Of a stretch of DNA of 64,000 nucleotides, positions 1 through 14,805 are shown one piece after another. The first letter of the stretch is position 1; every line of letters starts with the position of its first letter. The translations under genes and the position numbers were made by a program. The stretch is from assembly GCF_002043095.1 (NCBI RefSeq), contig NZ_MVOC01000016.1:1-64000 (forward strand), written 5' to 3'. Source of the DNA: Mycobacterium sp. AT1 (GTDB taxonomy: Bacteria > Actinomycetota > Actinomycetes > Mycobacteriales > Mycobacteriaceae). The notes beneath the pieces are model-generated. The model was not told the origin of the DNA. It was given only the letters and a program-made list of their open reading frames with translations, and did no database searches.

Positions 1-1381
1 GACCGTCTTCGGGGGCGGCGATGGAGTCCTCGGTTGTGGCCTCTGCCGTTACTTCCTCGGCCAATGCTTCGGCCTCTGCGGCTCCGTCGACGGCGGCCTC
101 GTGCGCTTCGACCGCTCCGAGCTCGGCTTCGACGGCCTCGTCACCCTCCACCGACCCCAAGCCGGCTTCGCGGTGCTCGTCGGCCTCCGCGCCCGCCTCA
201 GCGAACGCCTCGGCTTCGGCAATGTCCTCAGACGACGCCGTCTCCACCTGCTCTGTCAGATCCTCCGCCTCAGCGGCGGCCTCCGAATCCGTGTCCGCTC
301 CACCGGTGAACGCACTTGGCGACGACTCCGCGGTGGCTTCGGCGGTATCGGTGCCAGCGGCGGCCTCCGACTCCGTGTCCGTGTCCGCGCCACCCGCGAT
401 CTCGGCCTTGTCCTCGTCACCCGCAACCTTGGCCGCAGCGACGACACCCGACGTGGCGGCAACGGCGACCAATTCCTCGCCGACCTCGTCGACCAGCGAG
501 TGATCGGCGTCCTTGCCTCTCAGCAGCGCCGGATCTTCCCGGCCCTTGGCCGCGACCATGATGTAGACGACCGCACCGATGAACACGAACGTCGAGGTAA
601 AGGTGTTCACCCTGATGCCCGCGATGAGCGACGCCGTGTCGCTGCGCATCAGCTCGACCCAGAATCGGCCGACGCAGTAACCCGCGACGTACAGCGCGAA
701 CAGTCGACCGTGACCCAGTTTGAATCTGCGATCCGCCCACAGCAGCACCGCGAACACCAGCAGGTTCCACAGCAGTTCGTACAGAAAAGTCGGATGGACG
801 ACGGCGTACACCTGGCCGGTCGACACACCGTCAAGCGAATGCGGGCTGATCACACCGGACGGATCCAGCCGGTCGTAGATCGTCAGACCCCACGGCAGAT
901 CCGTTTCCCGACCGTACAACTCTTGGTTGAAGTAGTTGCCAAGCCGGCCGATGGCCTGCGCCAGGATGATGCCCGGCGCGACCGCGTCGGCGAAGGCCGG
1001 CAAGGGAATCCCCCGCCGTCGGCAGGCAATCCACGCACCGACACCGCCGAGCGCCACCGCGCCCCAGATTCCGAGGCCGCCATCCCAAATTCGCAGTGCC
1101 GCAACAAATCCCGCGCCATCGGCACCGAAGTACTTCGGCCAGTCGGTCATCACGTGGTACATCCGGCCACCGATCAGGCCGAAGGGCACCGCCCACAACG
1201 CGATGTCGTAGATGACTCCGCGTTCACCACCACGGGCCTCCCACCGGCGGTCGCCGATGACGAGCGCCGCGACGATGCCGGTGATGATGCACAGGGCATA
1301 CGCCCGAATGGGGAGCACACCGAAGAGGTGCCACACCCCCTGCGACGGACTGGGAATGAAGGCCAAAACGGTCGTCGTCAC
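1..1381 (-). CDS. lgt: Prolipoprotein diacylglyceryl transferase, 3' end beyond window
   Basis: Lgt moves diacylglyceryl from phosphatidylglycerol to the lipobox cysteine of prelipoproteins in the cytoplasmic membrane. The Lgt signature GRLGNYFNQELYGRET is at about residues 145-160 within a multi-spanning core of about 280 residues. The frame then stays open to the window edge as an acidic, Ala/Glu/Asp-rich tail of at least 180 residues. Mycobacterial Lgt proteins are known to carry long C-terminal extensions, so this is not a fusion artefact. The start is the GTG at 1381, which shares bases with the trpA stop (GTGTGA arrangement), implying coupling to the trp genes. lspA, the next enzyme of lipoprotein maturation, lies far away at 47289-47900. 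Confidence 0.95.
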   Translation of the reverse strand, partial: MTTTVLAFIPSPSQGVWHLFGVLPIRAYALCIITGIVAALVIGDRRWEARGGERGVIYDIALWAVPFGLIGGRMYHVMTDWPKYFGADGAGFVAALRIWDGGLGIWGAVALGGVGAWIACRRRGIPLPAFADAVAPGIILAQAIGRLGNYFNQELYGRETDLPWGLTIYDRLDPSGVISPHSLDGVSTGQVYAVVHPTFLYELLWNLLVFAVLLWADRRFKLGHGRLFALYVAGYCVGRFWVELMRSDTASLIAGIRVNTFTSTFVFIGAVVYIMVAAKGREDPALLRGKDADHSLVDEVGEELVAVAATSGVVAAAKVAGDEDKAEIAGGADTDTESEAAAGTDTAEATAESSPSAFTGGADTDSEAAAEAEDLTEQVETASSEDIAEAEAFAEAGAEADEHREAGLGSVEGDEAVEAELGAVEAHEAAVDGAAEAEALAEEVTAEATTEDSIAAPEDG

Positions 1382-2168
1382 ACTGCAATCCTCTGTCGCA
1401 CACCCTCGGCGAGTTCTTCGGTCAACGCCCGTACCGCCGGAAGCCCGTCGTTCAGCGCCGTCACCAATGCAGACCCCACGATCACGCCGTCGGCATAGGC
1501 GGCGATCTCGGCGGCCTGCTCACGCGAACGCACCCCGAGCCCGACGCCGACCGGGATGTCGGACACTTCGCGGACGCGCCGCACCAGCTCGGGCGCGGCA
1601 TCGGACACTGCGTCGCGCGCGCCGGTGACGCCCATCGTCGACGCGGCGTAGACGAATCCGCGTGACACCGAAGTGGTGGCAGCCAAACGCTCCGGCGTCG
1701 ACGACGGCGCCACGAGGAAGATGCGATCAAGGCCGTGTTGGTCCGACACCTGAATCCATTCGTCGGCCTCGTCGGGAATGAGGTCGGGCGTGATCAGCCC
1801 GAGGCCACCCGCCGACGCGAGGTCGCGGGCGAACGCCTCAACCCCCCACTTCAGCACGGGATTCCAGTACGTCATGACGACGGCGTTGCCACCGGCGTTG
1901 GTGATCGCCTCGACCGCGGCCAGGGCGTCGCGCACGCGCACGCCGTTGCGCAGCGCCACCTCGGTCGCGGCGGCGATGGTGGGTCCGTCCATCCCGGGAT
2001 CGGAGTAGGCAACACCGACTTCGATGATGTCGCAACCCGATTCGACCATTGCCGTCATCGCCGAAATCGACGTGGCGACGTCGGGAAAGCCCGTGGGCAG
2101 GTAGCCGATGAGCGCGGACCGGTTCTCGGCTCGGCAGGTGGCGAAGACGTCGGACAAGCCCTTGGCCG

Positions 2169-2172
<4 letters not shown>
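1378..2172 (-). CDS. trpA: Tryptophan synthase alpha chain
   Basis: TrpA (264 aa) cleaves indole-3-glycerol phosphate to indole and passes it to TrpB. The catalytic pair is visible as Glu51 (IIEVGV) and Asp62 ([11 protein letters not shown]). The GTG at 2172 overlaps the trpB TGA, the same GTGA junction used elsewhere in this cluster, and gives the family length. Longer in-frame starts lie inside trpB and are not needed. It is the last trp gene before lgt. Confidence 0.96.
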
Positions 2173-3437
<1,265 letters not shown>

Positions 3438-3441
3438 TGTC

Positions 3442-4260
3442 TCAGCGCGACGGTTTGGGGCAGGACGGATGCGTGCCCGCGGTGACGAGGTCGGCGACGG
3501 CAGTGCGGGGATCACCACTGGTGACCAGTCCCTCACCGACGAGAACGGCGTCAGCTCCCGCACCGGCGTACGCGAGGAGATCGGCGGTGCCACGAACGCC
3601 GGACTCGGCGATGCGGATGACGTTGGACGGCAGTCCTGGCGCAATGCGCGCAAAGCAGTCCCGGTCAACCTCGAGAGTCTTCAGATCGCGGGCGTTGACC
3701 CCGATGACGCGGGCACCGGCCTGCAGTGCACGGTCGGCCTCTTCCTCGGTGTGAACCTCGACGAGGGCGGTCATGCCAAGCGATTCGGTCCGGTCGATCA
3801 TCGACACCAAGGCGGACTGCTCCAGAGCGGCCACGATCAGAAGCAGCATGTCCGCACCATGGGCACGGGCCTCGTGAATTTGGTACGGGCCGACGATGAA
3901 GTCCTTGCGCAGCACCGGAATCGTCACGGCGGCCCGGACGGCGTCCAGATCGTCGAGCGAGCCGTGGAACCGGCGCTCCTCGGTCAGGACGCTGATGACC
4001 CTCGCGCCGCCATCTTGATAGGCACGAGCCAAGTCGGCCGGATCGGAGATCGTCGCGAGCGCACCGCGTGACGGGCTGGCCCGCTTGACCTCGGCGATCA
4101 CGCCGATGCCGTCGGCCCGCAACGCCGCCATGACGTCTAGCGCCGGGCGCGCGTCCTTGGCTTTTTGCTTGACCTCGACGAAGCTGACGACGGCCTCGCG
4201 TGCGGCTGCGTCGGCTCGAACTCCCTCGATGATGGAGTCCAGCACGGTCCCCGTACTCAT
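3442..4260 (-). CDS. trpC: Indole-3-glycerol phosphate synthase
   Basis: TrpC (272 aa) closes the ring of carboxyphenylaminodeoxyribulose phosphate to indole-3-glycerol phosphate. The beta/alpha-barrel signature [12 protein letters not shown] is at about residues 55-66, followed by [12 protein letters not shown] and [11 protein letters not shown]. The ATG at 4260 has a good ribosome-binding site (AAAGGGAG) upstream. An 83-bp gap with an inverted repeat separates it from the membrane-protein gene. No trpF is present anywhere in the window; hisA (priA) probably supplies that step. Confidence 0.96.
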   Translation of the reverse strand: MSTGTVLDSIIEGVRADAAAREAVVSFVEVKQKAKDARPALDVMAALRADGIGVIAEVKRASPSRGALATISDPADLARAYQDGGARVISVLTEERRFHGSLDDLDAVRAAVTIPVLRKDFIVGPYQIHEARAHGADMLLLIVAALEQSALVSMIDRTESLGMTALVEVHTEEEADRALQAGARVIGVNARDLKTLEVDRDCFARIAPGLPSNVIRIAESGVRGTADLLAYAGAGADAVLVGEGLVTSGDPRTAVADLVTAGTHPSCPKPSR

Positions 4261-4287
4261 AGGCCGTCGCTCCCTTTCACACCCTCC

Positions 4288-4311
4288 GGAAGTACCCAAA
4301 TAATCACTTCC
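4288..4311 (-). promoter_or_regulatory. Inverted repeat in trpC upstream region
   Basis: The arms GGAAGT (4288-4293) and ACTTCC (4306-4311) are perfect and separated by 12 bases. They lie 27 bp upstream of the trpC ATG in the only real gap inside the trp cluster. This could be an operator or part of a leader hairpin for trpCBA. The regulator is unknown and the role is inference. Confidence 0.3.
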
Positions 4312-4343
4312 ACGAAGGGTAGTCGCCAGCGCCACACGGGCTG

Positions 4344-4946
4344 TCACCGCCCCTCGTTGTCCTTGCACGTCGGGTCGCGACCTTCGTCGAGGGCATCCCA
4401 GATCATTCGTTCCGACATCTCGGCCTCAGGGGTTTCCTGCCGTGCGGCCTCGCGCTTGGCCGCCGGTGCCAGGTACTTCCCAGTCTTCGCGCCGCCCGCC
4501 TTGGCCTGCGCCGCCGACCGCACCAGCAGCACGGCGCCGGCCAGCGCGCACCCTGCAGCCACCAGCGTCACGACGGCGCCGGCATGGTGGCGTTGCGTGT
4601 CGATCAGCGCAGTGATCGGGATTTCAGCCAGCTCGGCGGCCCGGACCGCGACATCGGGGACCACCCACAACCCGATGCCCAGGTAACCCATCCCGACCGT
4701 CGCGACGGCGACCAAACCGCCGACGAGCCGCAGCACCCACCCGCGCACCGCCAGGGTGGCCACCGCCGCGGCGAGGGCGACCAGGGCCAGCGGCACCAGA
4801 GCCGTCGACCACGTCGCGCCGTTCAGCGTCGTCGACTTCGGCTGGCCGAGTCCGTCGAACGAGGTGACGTCGACCCACGACATCCGCGACGCCACCCACA
4901 GCGCCAACGCCGAGATGACCAGGAGAAGCTGGGCGACGCGGGTCAT
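4344..4946 (-). CDS. Trp-region conserved membrane protein (TIGR02234-like)
   Basis: A 200-aa integral membrane protein with about four hydrophobic segments (near residues 5-22, 47-67, 72-92 and 122-142) and a charged cytoplasmic tail ending in [10 protein letters not shown]. It sits between trpE and trpC and overlaps the trpE stop by 4 bases (ATGA). Actinobacterial trp operons often carry such a gene in this place (TIGR02234; from memory Rv1610). Its function is unknown. A link to tryptophan or chorismate metabolism rests only on position. Confidence 0.88.
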   Translation of the reverse strand: MTRVAQLLLVISALALWVASRMSWVDVTSFDGLGQPKSTTLNGATWSTALVPLALVALAAAVATLAVRGWVLRLVGGLVAVATVGMGYLGIGLWVVPDVAVRAAELAEIPITALIDTQRHHAGAVVTLVAAGCALAGAVLLVRSAAQAKAGGAKTGKYLAPAAKREAARQETPEAEMSERMIWDALDEGRDPTCKDNEGR

Positions 4947-6469
4947 GGCGTCTTGAGGGTTTCCGCCGCGGCAACCGCGTTCAGCACCGCACGGGCCTTG
5001 CTGGCCGCCTCGTTGAACTCGTATGGGCCGTTCGAGTCGGCAACCACGCCTCCCCCGGCCTGGACGTATGCCGTGCCGTTGCGCATCAGGGCCGTCCTGA
5101 TGGCGATCGCGAAGTCGGCGTTGCCTGCGAAGTCCAGGTATCCGACGACGCCGCCGTACAGACCCCGGCGGGTCTTCTCGACTTCCTCGATGAGCTCCAT
5201 GGCCCGCACCTTCGGAGCGCCGGACAGCGTCCCAGCCGGGAAGCAGGCCGTCACGGCGTCGAGCGCGGTCTTGCCGTCGGCGAGTTGACCCGTCACGGTC
5301 GACACCAGGTGCATCACGTGGCTGTACCGCTCGATGTGGCTGTAGTCCTCGACGCGGACGGTGCCGGGCACGCAGACCCGGCCCAGATCGTTGCGGCCGA
5401 GATCCACCAACATCAGGTGCTCGGCGCGCTCCTTCTCGTCGGCCAGCAGTTCCTTCTCGAGCAGGACGTCCTCCTCCTCGGTGTCGCCCCGCCAGCGGGT
5501 GCCTGCGATCGGGTGGGTCGTCGCCTTGCCGTCCTTCACGGTGACCAGCGCCTCCGGGCTGGACCCGACGATCGAAAAGTCCAGTTCACCAGCGGCATTT
5601 GGGACGTTCAGCAGGTACATGTACGGGCTGGGGTTGGTCGCGCGCAGCATCCGGTACACGTCGATGGGATCGGCGGCGGTGTCCATCTCGAAGCGCTGAG
5701 ACGGCACCACCTGAAAGGCCTCACCCGCCTCGATCTCGCCGACGAGCTTCTCGACGATGGCCGAGTACTCCTCGACGGTGCGTTGCGCCCGGTGCTGCGG
5801 CACGGGCCTTCTGAACGTCGCCACCGCCGACGGCAAGGCTTCGCCGAGAGCGGCGGTCATCACGTCGAGCCGGTTCACGGCGTCGTCATAGGCCCTGTCG
5901 ACCCGCTCGTCGGTGCCGTTCCAGTTCACCGCGTTGGCAATCAGTGTGATGGTGCCCTCGTGATGGTCGACGGCGGCGATGTCGGTGGCCAACAGCAGCA
6001 GCATGTCTGGAAGGGCCAAGTCGTCGACCGCGAGTGCGGGCAGACGCTCCAGCCGCCGCACCATGTCGTAGGCGAAGAACCCGACGAGTCCGCTGGACAG
6101 CGGCGGGAGCCCCGGCAGCGTCGCCGTGGAGAGCACCTCGAGGGTGGTGCGAAGCGCCTCGAGCGGGTCACCTCCGGTCGGAGCGTCCTGCGGGGTTACG
6201 CCGAGCCACACTGCCTGGTCGTCGCGCACCGTCAGTGCGGACGGGGCGCCAGCGCCGATGAACGACCACCGCGACCAGGACCGGCCGTTCTCGGCGGATT
6301 CCAGCAGGAACGTCCCGGGGCGGTTGGCGGCGAGCTTGCGGTACGCGGACAACGGCGTCTCGCTGTCCGCCAGCACCTTTCGGGTCACGGGGACCACGCG
6401 GTGATCGGCGGCCAGCGCCCGGAAGTCCTCGCGAGAGGTGGTCGTGGCGAGGTCGGCATGAGCGGGCAC
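4943..6469 (-). CDS. trpE: Anthranilate synthase component I
   Basis: TrpE (508 aa) converts chorismate to anthranilate with ammonia from a TrpG partner that is not encoded here. The N-terminal tryptophan-feedback motif LLES is visible ([10 protein letters not shown], about residue 55). The chorismate-binding domain shows [24 protein letters not shown] and [15 protein letters not shown]. The GTG at 6469 is preceded by GGGAGG at suitable spacing and matches the family N-terminus. The frame remains open 157 codons upstream, but that runs through the divergent bcpB gene. A symmetric -10 lies about 40 bp upstream. Confidence 0.95.
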   Translation of the reverse strand: MPAHADLATTTSREDFRALAADHRVVPVTRKVLADSETPLSAYRKLAANRPGTFLLESAENGRSWSRWSFIGAGAPSALTVRDDQAVWLGVTPQDAPTGGDPLEALRTTLEVLSTATLPGLPPLSSGLVGFFAYDMVRRLERLPALAVDDLALPDMLLLLATDIAAVDHHEGTITLIANAVNWNGTDERVDRAYDDAVNRLDVMTAALGEALPSAVATFRRPVPQHRAQRTVEEYSAIVEKLVGEIEAGEAFQVVPSQRFEMDTAADPIDVYRMLRATNPSPYMYLLNVPNAAGELDFSIVGSSPEALVTVKDGKATTHPIAGTRWRGDTEEEDVLLEKELLADEKERAEHLMLVDLGRNDLGRVCVPGTVRVEDYSHIERYSHVMHLVSTVTGQLADGKTALDAVTACFPAGTLSGAPKVRAMELIEEVEKTRRGLYGGVVGYLDFAGNADFAIAIRTALMRNGTAYVQAGGGVVADSNGPYEFNEAASKARAVLNAVAAAETLKTP

Positions 6470-6506
6470 GGGACAATCCTCCCAGACGGCTCCGAGGACG
6501 CGGGCG

Positions 6507-6513
6507 TAGCGTA
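6507..6513. promoter_or_regulatory. Symmetric -10 element between trpE and bcpB
   Basis: The heptamer TAGCGTA reads as TANNNT on both strands (TAGCGT forward, TACGCT reverse). It lies 7-8 bp before the bcpB ATG and about 40 bp before the trpE GTG. One element could therefore start both divergent genes. Confidence 0.45.
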
Positions 6514-6520
6514 GGCGGCC

Positions 6521-6976
6521 ATGAAGCGTGGTGACGAGGTTGCCGAGTTCGAACTCCCCGATCAGACCGGCACCGTTCGCAGTTTGACCAGCCTGTTGGC
6601 CGACGGTCCGATCGTGCTGTTCTTCTATCCCGCGGCGATGACGCCGGGCTGCACCAAGGAGGCGTGCCACTTCCGCGACCTGGCGTCGGAATTCGCCTCG
6701 GTCGGCGCGAATCGCGTCGGCATCTCCACCGACGGCGTCGACAAGCAGGCGAAGTTCGCGCAAGAGCAGAAGTTCGACTACCCGCTGCTGTCGGACTCCA
6801 ACGGTGCCGTGGCGACGCAGTTCGGCGTGAAGCGAGGATTGCTCGGCAAGTTGATGCCGGTGAAGCGGACCACGTTCGTGATCGACACCGACCGCACGGT
6901 CCTCGAGGTGATCGCCAGCGAAGTCAGCATGGACACCCACGCGGACAAGGCGCTCGAGGTGTTGCGTTCCCGGTGA
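6521..6976 (+). CDS. bcpB: BCP-type thiol peroxidase
   Basis: A 151-aa peroxiredoxin of the bacterioferritin-comigratory-protein (PrxQ) type that reduces peroxides at a cysteine thiol. The peroxidatic Cys44 is in TPGCTKEAC, and Cys49, five residues later, is the resolving position typical of atypical two-Cys BCPs. It is divergent from trpE, as in M. tuberculosis (from memory Rv1608c). The ATG at 6521 lies just after a TAGCGT hexamer, so the mRNA may be leaderless. The stop overlaps the next gene by 4 bases (GTGA), suggesting an operon. Confidence 0.92.
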   Translation: MKRGDEVAEFELPDQTGTVRSLTSLLADGPIVLFFYPAAMTPGCTKEACHFRDLASEFASVGANRVGISTDGVDKQAKFAQEQKFDYPLLSDSNGAVATQFGVKRGLLGKLMPVKRTTFVIDTDRTVLEVIASEVSMDTHADKALEVLRSR

Positions 6977-7770
6977 AACCCGTTCTGCAACTTGACGATG
7001 TGACCTTCCGCCGCGACGGAAAGCAAATCGTCGACGGCATCTCGCTGACCGTCGACGAAGGCGAGCATTGGGCGCTGCTCGGTCCGAACGGCGCTGGCAA
7101 GAGCACGCTGCTTGGCTTCTGTGGCGCCATCACCTTCCCCAGCTCCGGGAGCGTCCGCGTGCTCGGCGAGCAGATGGGACGGACCGATCTCGCCGTGCTT
7201 CGACGCTCCATCGGACACGTCAACCCGCGCCACCGGCTGCAGCACCCACGAACCGTCCGCGAGGTGGTGCTGACCGGGATCACCGGAACCAACGACCTGC
7301 CGCTGCGCTGGACGCCCACCGCCGACGAACTGGAGCGCGCCGACGCGATGGTCGAAACGGTCGGTTTGACCCGCATCGCCGACAGCACCTGGCCGACCCT
7401 CTCCCAGGGTGAGCGAGGGCGGACTTTGATTGCGCGGGCGTTGATCTCGGGCCCTCGCCTACTGCTGCTCGACGAACCGTCGACCGGTCTGGACGTCGCC
7501 GCGCGCGAGCAGCTGCTGGAAACGGTGGACTCACTGGGACAAGCCCATCCCGACGTTGCGTCAATCCTGGTGACCCATCACCTCGAGGAGCTCCCCACGA
7601 CGACGACGCATGCCCTGCTGATCGCCGAGGGCCGAACCGTGGCCAGCGGGACGGCCCTGGAGACGGTCACCACCGAGAACGTCACGGCGGCGTTCTCGCA
7701 TCCCGTTCAGGTCGGCTACCACGACGGCCGGTGGTCCGCGCGGGCCAAGGCAACCCGAATGGAGGTCTGA
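6973..7770 (+). CDS. ABC transporter ATP-binding protein without a permease
   Basis: A 265-aa stand-alone ATPase with Walker [10 protein letters not shown] (about 37-45), signature LSQGERGR, Walker B LLLLDEP and the H-loop in VTHHLEEL. The overall type resembles soluble ABC proteins of the YlmA/ModF kind more than drug-export ATPases. No permease or binding protein is adjacent, so its partner and substrate cannot be read here. It starts at a GTG overlapping the bcpB stop and is followed after 6 bases by a flavin-reductase-like gene. Confidence 0.85.
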   Translation: MKPVLQLDDVTFRRDGKQIVDGISLTVDEGEHWALLGPNGAGKSTLLGFCGAITFPSSGSVRVLGEQMGRTDLAVLRRSIGHVNPRHRLQHPRTVREVVLTGITGTNDLPLRWTPTADELERADAMVETVGLTRIADSTWPTLSQGERGRTLIARALISGPRLLLLDEPSTGLDVAAREQLLETVDSLGQAHPDVASILVTHHLEELPTTTTHALLIAEGRTVASGTALETVTTENVTAAFSHPVQVGYHDGRWSARAKATRMEV

Positions 7771-7776
7771 CCCCCG

Positions 7777-8403
7777 GTGGCCGGACACGACGCTCACTAC
7801 TACCGGGTCGCCGACGGCACGGGCCTGCCGCACGACCCCCTCAACTCCATCATCGGGCCGCGGCCCATCGGGTGGATCTCGTCGCAAAGTGCCGACGGCG
7901 CGCCCAATCTCGCCCCCTACAGCTTCTTCAACGCGTTCAGCTACCGGCCACCGATCATCGGGTTCTCGTCGATCGGGTGGAAGGACACCGTCACCAACGT
8001 CGACGCCACCGGTGAGTTCGTCTGGAACCTCGCCACCGCGGCACTGGCCGAACAGATGAACCGGACCTCGGAGTCCACGTCTACGGACGAGTTCGCGGAC
8101 AGCGGTCTGACGCCGGTACCATCGACGAGTGTGACGCCGCCTCGCGTGCTGGAAAGCCCGGTCAACTTCGAATGCCAACTGACACAGCTGATTCAGCTAC
8201 GCAATCTCGACGACGAGACAGTTCCCACCTGGCTGGTGCTCGGACAGGTCGTCGCCGTCCACATCGACAGGCACCTTTTGGTCGACGGCGTGTACGACAC
8301 AGCGGCAGCACGTCCCATCCTGCGCGCCGGCGGACCAACCACCTACGCCGAGATCACACCCGAGGCCATCTTCCACATGATCCGCCCCGACGACCGCGGC
8401 TAA
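7777..8403 (+). CDS. Flavin reductase-like, FMN-binding protein
   Basis: A 208-aa protein of the flavin-reductase/FMN-binding split-barrel group. The opening [10 protein letters not shown], then [16 protein letters not shown], and later FVWNLAT are typical of this fold. The start is the GTG at 7777, with GGAGG at 7761-7765. It is third in a plus-strand operon with bcpB and the ABC ATPase, suggesting redox or flavin-linked work, but the substrate is unknown. Its last 4 bases overlap the convergent hisI stop. Confidence 0.85.
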   Translation: MAGHDAHYYRVADGTGLPHDPLNSIIGPRPIGWISSQSADGAPNLAPYSFFNAFSYRPPIIGFSSIGWKDTVTNVDATGEFVWNLATAALAEQMNRTSESTSTDEFADSGLTPVPSTSVTPPRVLESPVNFECQLTQLIQLRNLDDETVPTWLVLGQVVAVHIDRHLLVDGVYDTAAARPILRAGGPTTYAEITPEAIFHMIRPDDRG

Positions 8404-8747
8404 TTCTCCGGCGCCAGGAGTTGGTCGGCGTCGAAACAGGTGTGCTCGCCGGTGTGGCACGCCGCGCCGACCTGGTCGACCTCCAGCAGCACGGTGTCGC
8501 CGTCACAGTCGAGCCGCACCGAGTGGACGTATTGGGTGTGACCGGAGGTCTCGCCCTTGACCCACTGCTCGCCGCGGGAGCGCGAATAGTAGGTCGCCTT
8601 GCGGGTTGCCAGGGTGTGGGCCAACGCGTCGTCGTCCATCCACGCCACCATCAGCACCTCACCGGTGCCCCGCTGCTGGGCCACCGCGGCGAACAGGCCG
8701 TTCGCGTCGCGCTTGAGTCGGGAGGCGATCGAGGGGTCCAGAGTCAT
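8400..8747 (-). CDS. hisI: Phosphoribosyl-AMP cyclohydrolase
   Basis: HisI (115 aa) opens the adenine ring of phosphoribosyl-AMP, the third step of histidine synthesis. The metal-binding CHTGEHTC and the [10 protein letters not shown] stretch are visible. It lacks a fused HisE domain, as in mycobacteria where hisE is separate. The ATG at 8747 overlaps the hisF stop (ATGA), making hisI the last gene of the his operon. Confidence 0.96.
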   Translation of the reverse strand: MTLDPSIASRLKRDANGLFAAVAQQRGTGEVLMVAWMDDDALAHTLATRKATYYSRSRGEQWVKGETSGHTQYVHSVRLDCDGDTVLLEVDQVGAACHTGEHTCFDADQLLAPEN

Positions 8748-9517
8748 CGCACGACGATCCCTTCCGCTGCCATCGCCGCCTTCACCTGGCCGATGGTCAG
8801 CTCCTTGAAGTGAAAGATGGTGGCCGCCAACACCGCATCGGCACCGGCTGCCACGGCCGGTGCGAAGTGGTCCACCGCGCCCGCGCCACCGCTGGCGATC
8901 ACCGGAACGGTCACCGCCGCGCGCACCGCGCGCAGCATGGCAAGGTCGAACCCCGCCTTGGTGCCGTCGGCGTCCATCGAGTTGAGCAGGATCTCGCCGA
9001 CGCCGAGCTCGGCACCGCGACGCGCCCACTCGACGGCGTCGACGCCCGTGCCGCGTCGCCCCCCGTGCGTGGTGACCTCCCAGCCCGACGGCGTCGGCGC
9101 GGACCCCTCCGGAACGGTGCGGGCGTCGACGGAGAGCACGATGCACTGTGACCCGAACTGCCTGGACAGTTCGGCCAGCAACTCGGGGCGCGCGAGGGCA
9201 GCGGTGTTGACCGACACCTTGTCCGCGCCGGCCCTCAGCAGCACGTCGACGTCGGCGACGGAGCGCACGCCGCCGCCCACCGTCAGCGGGATGAACACCT
9301 GCTCGGCCGTTCGCCGCACGACGTCGAGCATCGTCGAGCGACCGGCGGACGACGCCGTGACGTCGAGGAACGTCAGCTCGTCGGCGCCCTCGGCGTCGTA
9401 GACCGCAGCGAGCTCGACGGGATCACCTGCATCCCTAAGGTTTTCGAAGTTGACACCCTTGACGACGCGACCGGCGTCGACGTCCAGGCACGGGATGACG
9501 CGGACAGCGACGTCCAT
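8744..9517 (-). CDS. hisF: Imidazole glycerol phosphate synthase, cyclase subunit
   Basis: HisF (257 aa) uses ammonia from HisH to make imidazole glycerol phosphate and AICAR. The barrel shows [17 protein letters not shown] (catalytic Asp in CLDVD), LTVGGGVRS, and [13 protein letters not shown] with the second catalytic Asp. The ATG at 9517 is 2 bases after the impA stop. hisF is separated from its partner hisH by hisA and impA. Confidence 0.96.
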   Translation of the reverse strand: MDVAVRVIPCLDVDAGRVVKGVNFENLRDAGDPVELAAVYDAEGADELTFLDVTASSAGRSTMLDVVRRTAEQVFIPLTVGGGVRSVADVDVLLRAGADKVSVNTAALARPELLAELSRQFGSQCIVLSVDARTVPEGSAPTPSGWEVTTHGGRRGTGVDAVEWARRGAELGVGEILLNSMDADGTKAGFDLAMLRAVRAAVTVPVIASGGAGAVDHFAPAVAAGADAVLAATIFHFKELTIGQVKAAMAAEGIVVR

Positions 9518-9519
9518 GT

Positions 9520-10335
9520 TCAGTACTCCCCCGGTGAACCGACCGCCGCCGCGATCTCCAAGATCTGCGCGTGCACGCTGGGCACCCCGGCCAACGCCGA
9601 ACGCGACGTCGGCGTCCAGTCCTCGCCGGCAAGATCGGTGACCACGCCACCGGCCGCACGGACCAGGGCCACCCCCGCCGCGTGGTCCCACACGTGGTGA
9701 CCGAAGCTGATGGCACCGCCCAGCACACCAGCCCCCGTGTATGCCAAGTCGATTCCCGTCGACCCGTGCATCCGGATGCGCGAACACCTGCGGCTCAACT
9801 GCTCCAGGACCGCCACCCGATAACGGCCAGGGAAGGTGCCGCGCGAATCGACGTTGAACGTTCCAACGCCGACGATGGACTCGCTCAAGTCGGCGGTCTT
9901 CAGAGCGGGTTGGGCAATTCCGTTGGCGTACAGGGGCTCTCCCACTACGGCCGTGTAGCGGACGTCGCTGAACGGCAACCAGGTGAGCCCGGCGACCGGC
10001 ACGCCGTCCTGCAGCAGACCGAGCAGGATGGCCGCCGTCGGCAAGCCGGCCGCGTAGTTGAACGTTCCGTCGATGGGATCGAGCACCCACACCAGGTGCG
10101 AGTCGATCGGTGCGCCGCCGAACTCCTCACCGTGCACGCCGATGCCGGTAGCCTCCTCCAGCGCCTTGACGACCTGGCGCTCGATGGCGAGGTCGACCTC
10201 GGTCGCGAAGTCGTTGCCCTTCTTCTGCACGGCGGACTGGGCGCGGTGCCCGGCGACGAAGGGCTGAGCGGCGGCGTCGAGGATGACGCTTGCCTCGGCG
10301 ACCAGCCTCCGCAGATCAGTGTCGTCCAACGCCAT
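9520..10335 (-). CDS. impA: Inositol monophosphatase family protein
   Basis: A 271-aa Mg-dependent phosphatase with the family signatures [18 protein letters not shown] (metal-binding DxxDGT) and [16 protein letters not shown]. It lies inside the his operon between hisA and hisF, the position of M. tuberculosis impA. Candidate roles are inositol-phosphate hydrolysis or histidinol-phosphate hydrolysis. Its place in the operon keeps the second in play, since some histidinol phosphatases belong to this family, but the sequence does not decide. Confidence 0.92.
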   Translation of the reverse strand: MALDDTDLRRLVAEASVILDAAAQPFVAGHRAQSAVQKKGNDFATEVDLAIERQVVKALEEATGIGVHGEEFGGAPIDSHLVWVLDPIDGTFNYAAGLPTAAILLGLLQDGVPVAGLTWLPFSDVRYTAVVGEPLYANGIAQPALKTADLSESIVGVGTFNVDSRGTFPGRYRVAVLEQLSRRCSRIRMHGSTGIDLAYTGAGVLGGAISFGHHVWDHAAGVALVRAAGGVVTDLAGEDWTPTSRSALAGVPSVHAQILEIAAAVGSPGEY

Positions 10336-10341
10336 TCCGGG

Positions 10342-11085
10342 CTACCGACTCACCGCGGCGAGCGCTTCGGGAAGCGTGAACCGCCCGGCGTAGAGCGCCT
10401 TTCCGACGATGGCGCCCTCGACGCCCGCGCCGGTCAACGTCGCGATGGCCCGCAAATCGTCGAGACTCGACACACCACCGGAGGCGATGACGGGCGCATT
10501 GGTGCGCTCGGCGACCCCGGCCAACAGCTCCAGATTCGGGCCGTTGAGGGTGCCGTCCTTGGTGACGTCGGTGACGACGAACCGCGAACAGCCCTCGGCG
10601 TCGAGCCGCTCGAGCACCGGCCACAGATCGCCACCGTCGGTCTCCCACCCGCGCCCACGAAGCCGGTACTGCCCGTTCTCGAGCTTGACGTCGAGGCCGA
10701 CGGCCACCTTGTCGCCATGCTCGGCCATCACCTTCGCGCACCACTGCGGATTCTCCAGGGCGGCGGTACCGAGATTGACTCGCGCACAACCGGCGTCGAG
10801 CGCGGCGGTCAACGAATCGTCGTCCCTGATGCCACCGGAGAGCTCGACCGCGACGTCTAGCTTCGCGATGACTTCCGCGAGCAGCTCGCGGTTGGAACCC
10901 CGGCCGAACGCCGCGTCGAGGTCGACGAGGTGAATCCACTCGGCGCCGTCGGTTTGCCACTGCATCGCCGCGTCGAGCGCGGAGCCGTAGTCGGTCTCAC
11001 TCCCCGCCACGCCCTGCACCAGGCGAACCGCCTTGCCGTCGACGACGTCGACCGCCGGCAGAAGTATCAGCGGTGCATTACTCAC
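10342..11085 (-). CDS. hisA: Phosphoribosyl isomerase A (HisA, probable TrpF activity)
   Basis: A 247-aa beta/alpha barrel with [18 protein letters not shown] at the N-terminus and [12 protein letters not shown] carrying the second catalytic Asp. HisA isomerises ProFAR. In mycobacteria the enzyme (PriA) is known also to isomerise phosphoribosyl anthranilate, replacing TrpF. The absence of trpF from the trp cluster here fits that. The start is the GTG at 11085, overlapping the hisH stop (GTGA). The longer frame upstream lies inside hisH. Confidence 0.95.
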   Translation of the reverse strand: MSNAPLILLPAVDVVDGKAVRLVQGVAGSETDYGSALDAAMQWQTDGAEWIHLVDLDAAFGRGSNRELLAEVIAKLDVAVELSGGIRDDDSLTAALDAGCARVNLGTAALENPQWCAKVMAEHGDKVAVGLDVKLENGQYRLRGRGWETDGGDLWPVLERLDAEGCSRFVVTDVTKDGTLNGPNLELLAGVAERTNAPVIASGGVSSLDDLRAIATLTGAGVEGAIVGKALYAGRFTLPEALAAVSR

Positions 11086-11698
11086 GAGAGCCCCTCGACC
11101 CAATTGGCGAGCAGCGTCGCGCCCGCGTCGCCACTCTTCTCCGGATGAAACTGTGTGGCGCACAGCGCGCCGTCCTCCACTGCAGCCAGAAAGGGTACGT
11201 GGTGCGTTGCCCACGTCAGCAACGCGCTCTCGTTGCCCTCCCAGTGTTGGGCGGCATATGAGTGCACGAAGTAGAACCGGGTGTCGGCGTCCACGCCCTT
11301 GAAGAGGGTGCTGCCCGGCGCCGCGTCGACGACGTTCCACCCCATGTGTGGGACCACCGGCGCGTCCAGTCGGGTGACCGAGCCGGGCCACTGACCGCAG
11401 CCGACGCTCTCCACGCCGAACTCGACACCGCGGCTGAAGAGGATCTGCATGCCGACGCAGATGCCGAGCACCGGATGACCCTTGGCCAACCGATCGGCGA
11501 CGATCGCGTCACCGTTGACCTCGCGCAGACCCCGCATGCAGGCCTCGTAGGCGCCGACACCGGGGACCACCAAACCGTCGGCGGCAGCCGCCGCGGCCGG
11601 ATCCGCCGTCACCTCGACCTCGGCACCGGTCCGTTCGAGGGCGCGCTGGGCCGACCGGAGGTTGCCCGAACCATAGTCGAGGACAACGACTTTCGTCG

Positions 11699-11702
<4 letters not shown>
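11082..11702 (-). CDS. hisH: Imidazole glycerol phosphate synthase, glutaminase subunit
   Basis: HisH (206 aa) is a class I glutamine amidotransferase feeding ammonia to HisF. The nucleophile Cys is in LGICVGMQ and the His-Glu pair in [12 protein letters not shown]. The start is the GTG at 11702, which overlaps the hisB stop, and its own stop overlaps the hisA start. Confidence 0.96.
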
Positions 11703-14759
<3,057 letters not shown>

Positions 14760-14766
14760 GCCGTCT

Positions 14767-14772
14767 ATTGTC
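14767..14772 (-). promoter_or_regulatory. Candidate -10 element of the his operon
   Basis: GACAAT on the minus strand, followed by 7 bases and then the hisD GTG. This is the spacing expected for a transcript that starts at the initiation codon. Confidence 0.35.
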
Positions 14773-14805
14773 CCAGAGCAGACAAATCAGAATCCGGGAG
14801 CCGCC

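Noticed and set aside
21..503. Ser/Ala-rich plus-strand open frame
   Set aside because: It is the antisense of the low-complexity acidic tail of lgt, whose frame is continuous with a clear catalytic core.
3438..3668. 77-codon N-terminal extension of trpB
   Set aside because: It lies inside trpC in another frame; the GTG at 3437 gives the usual length.
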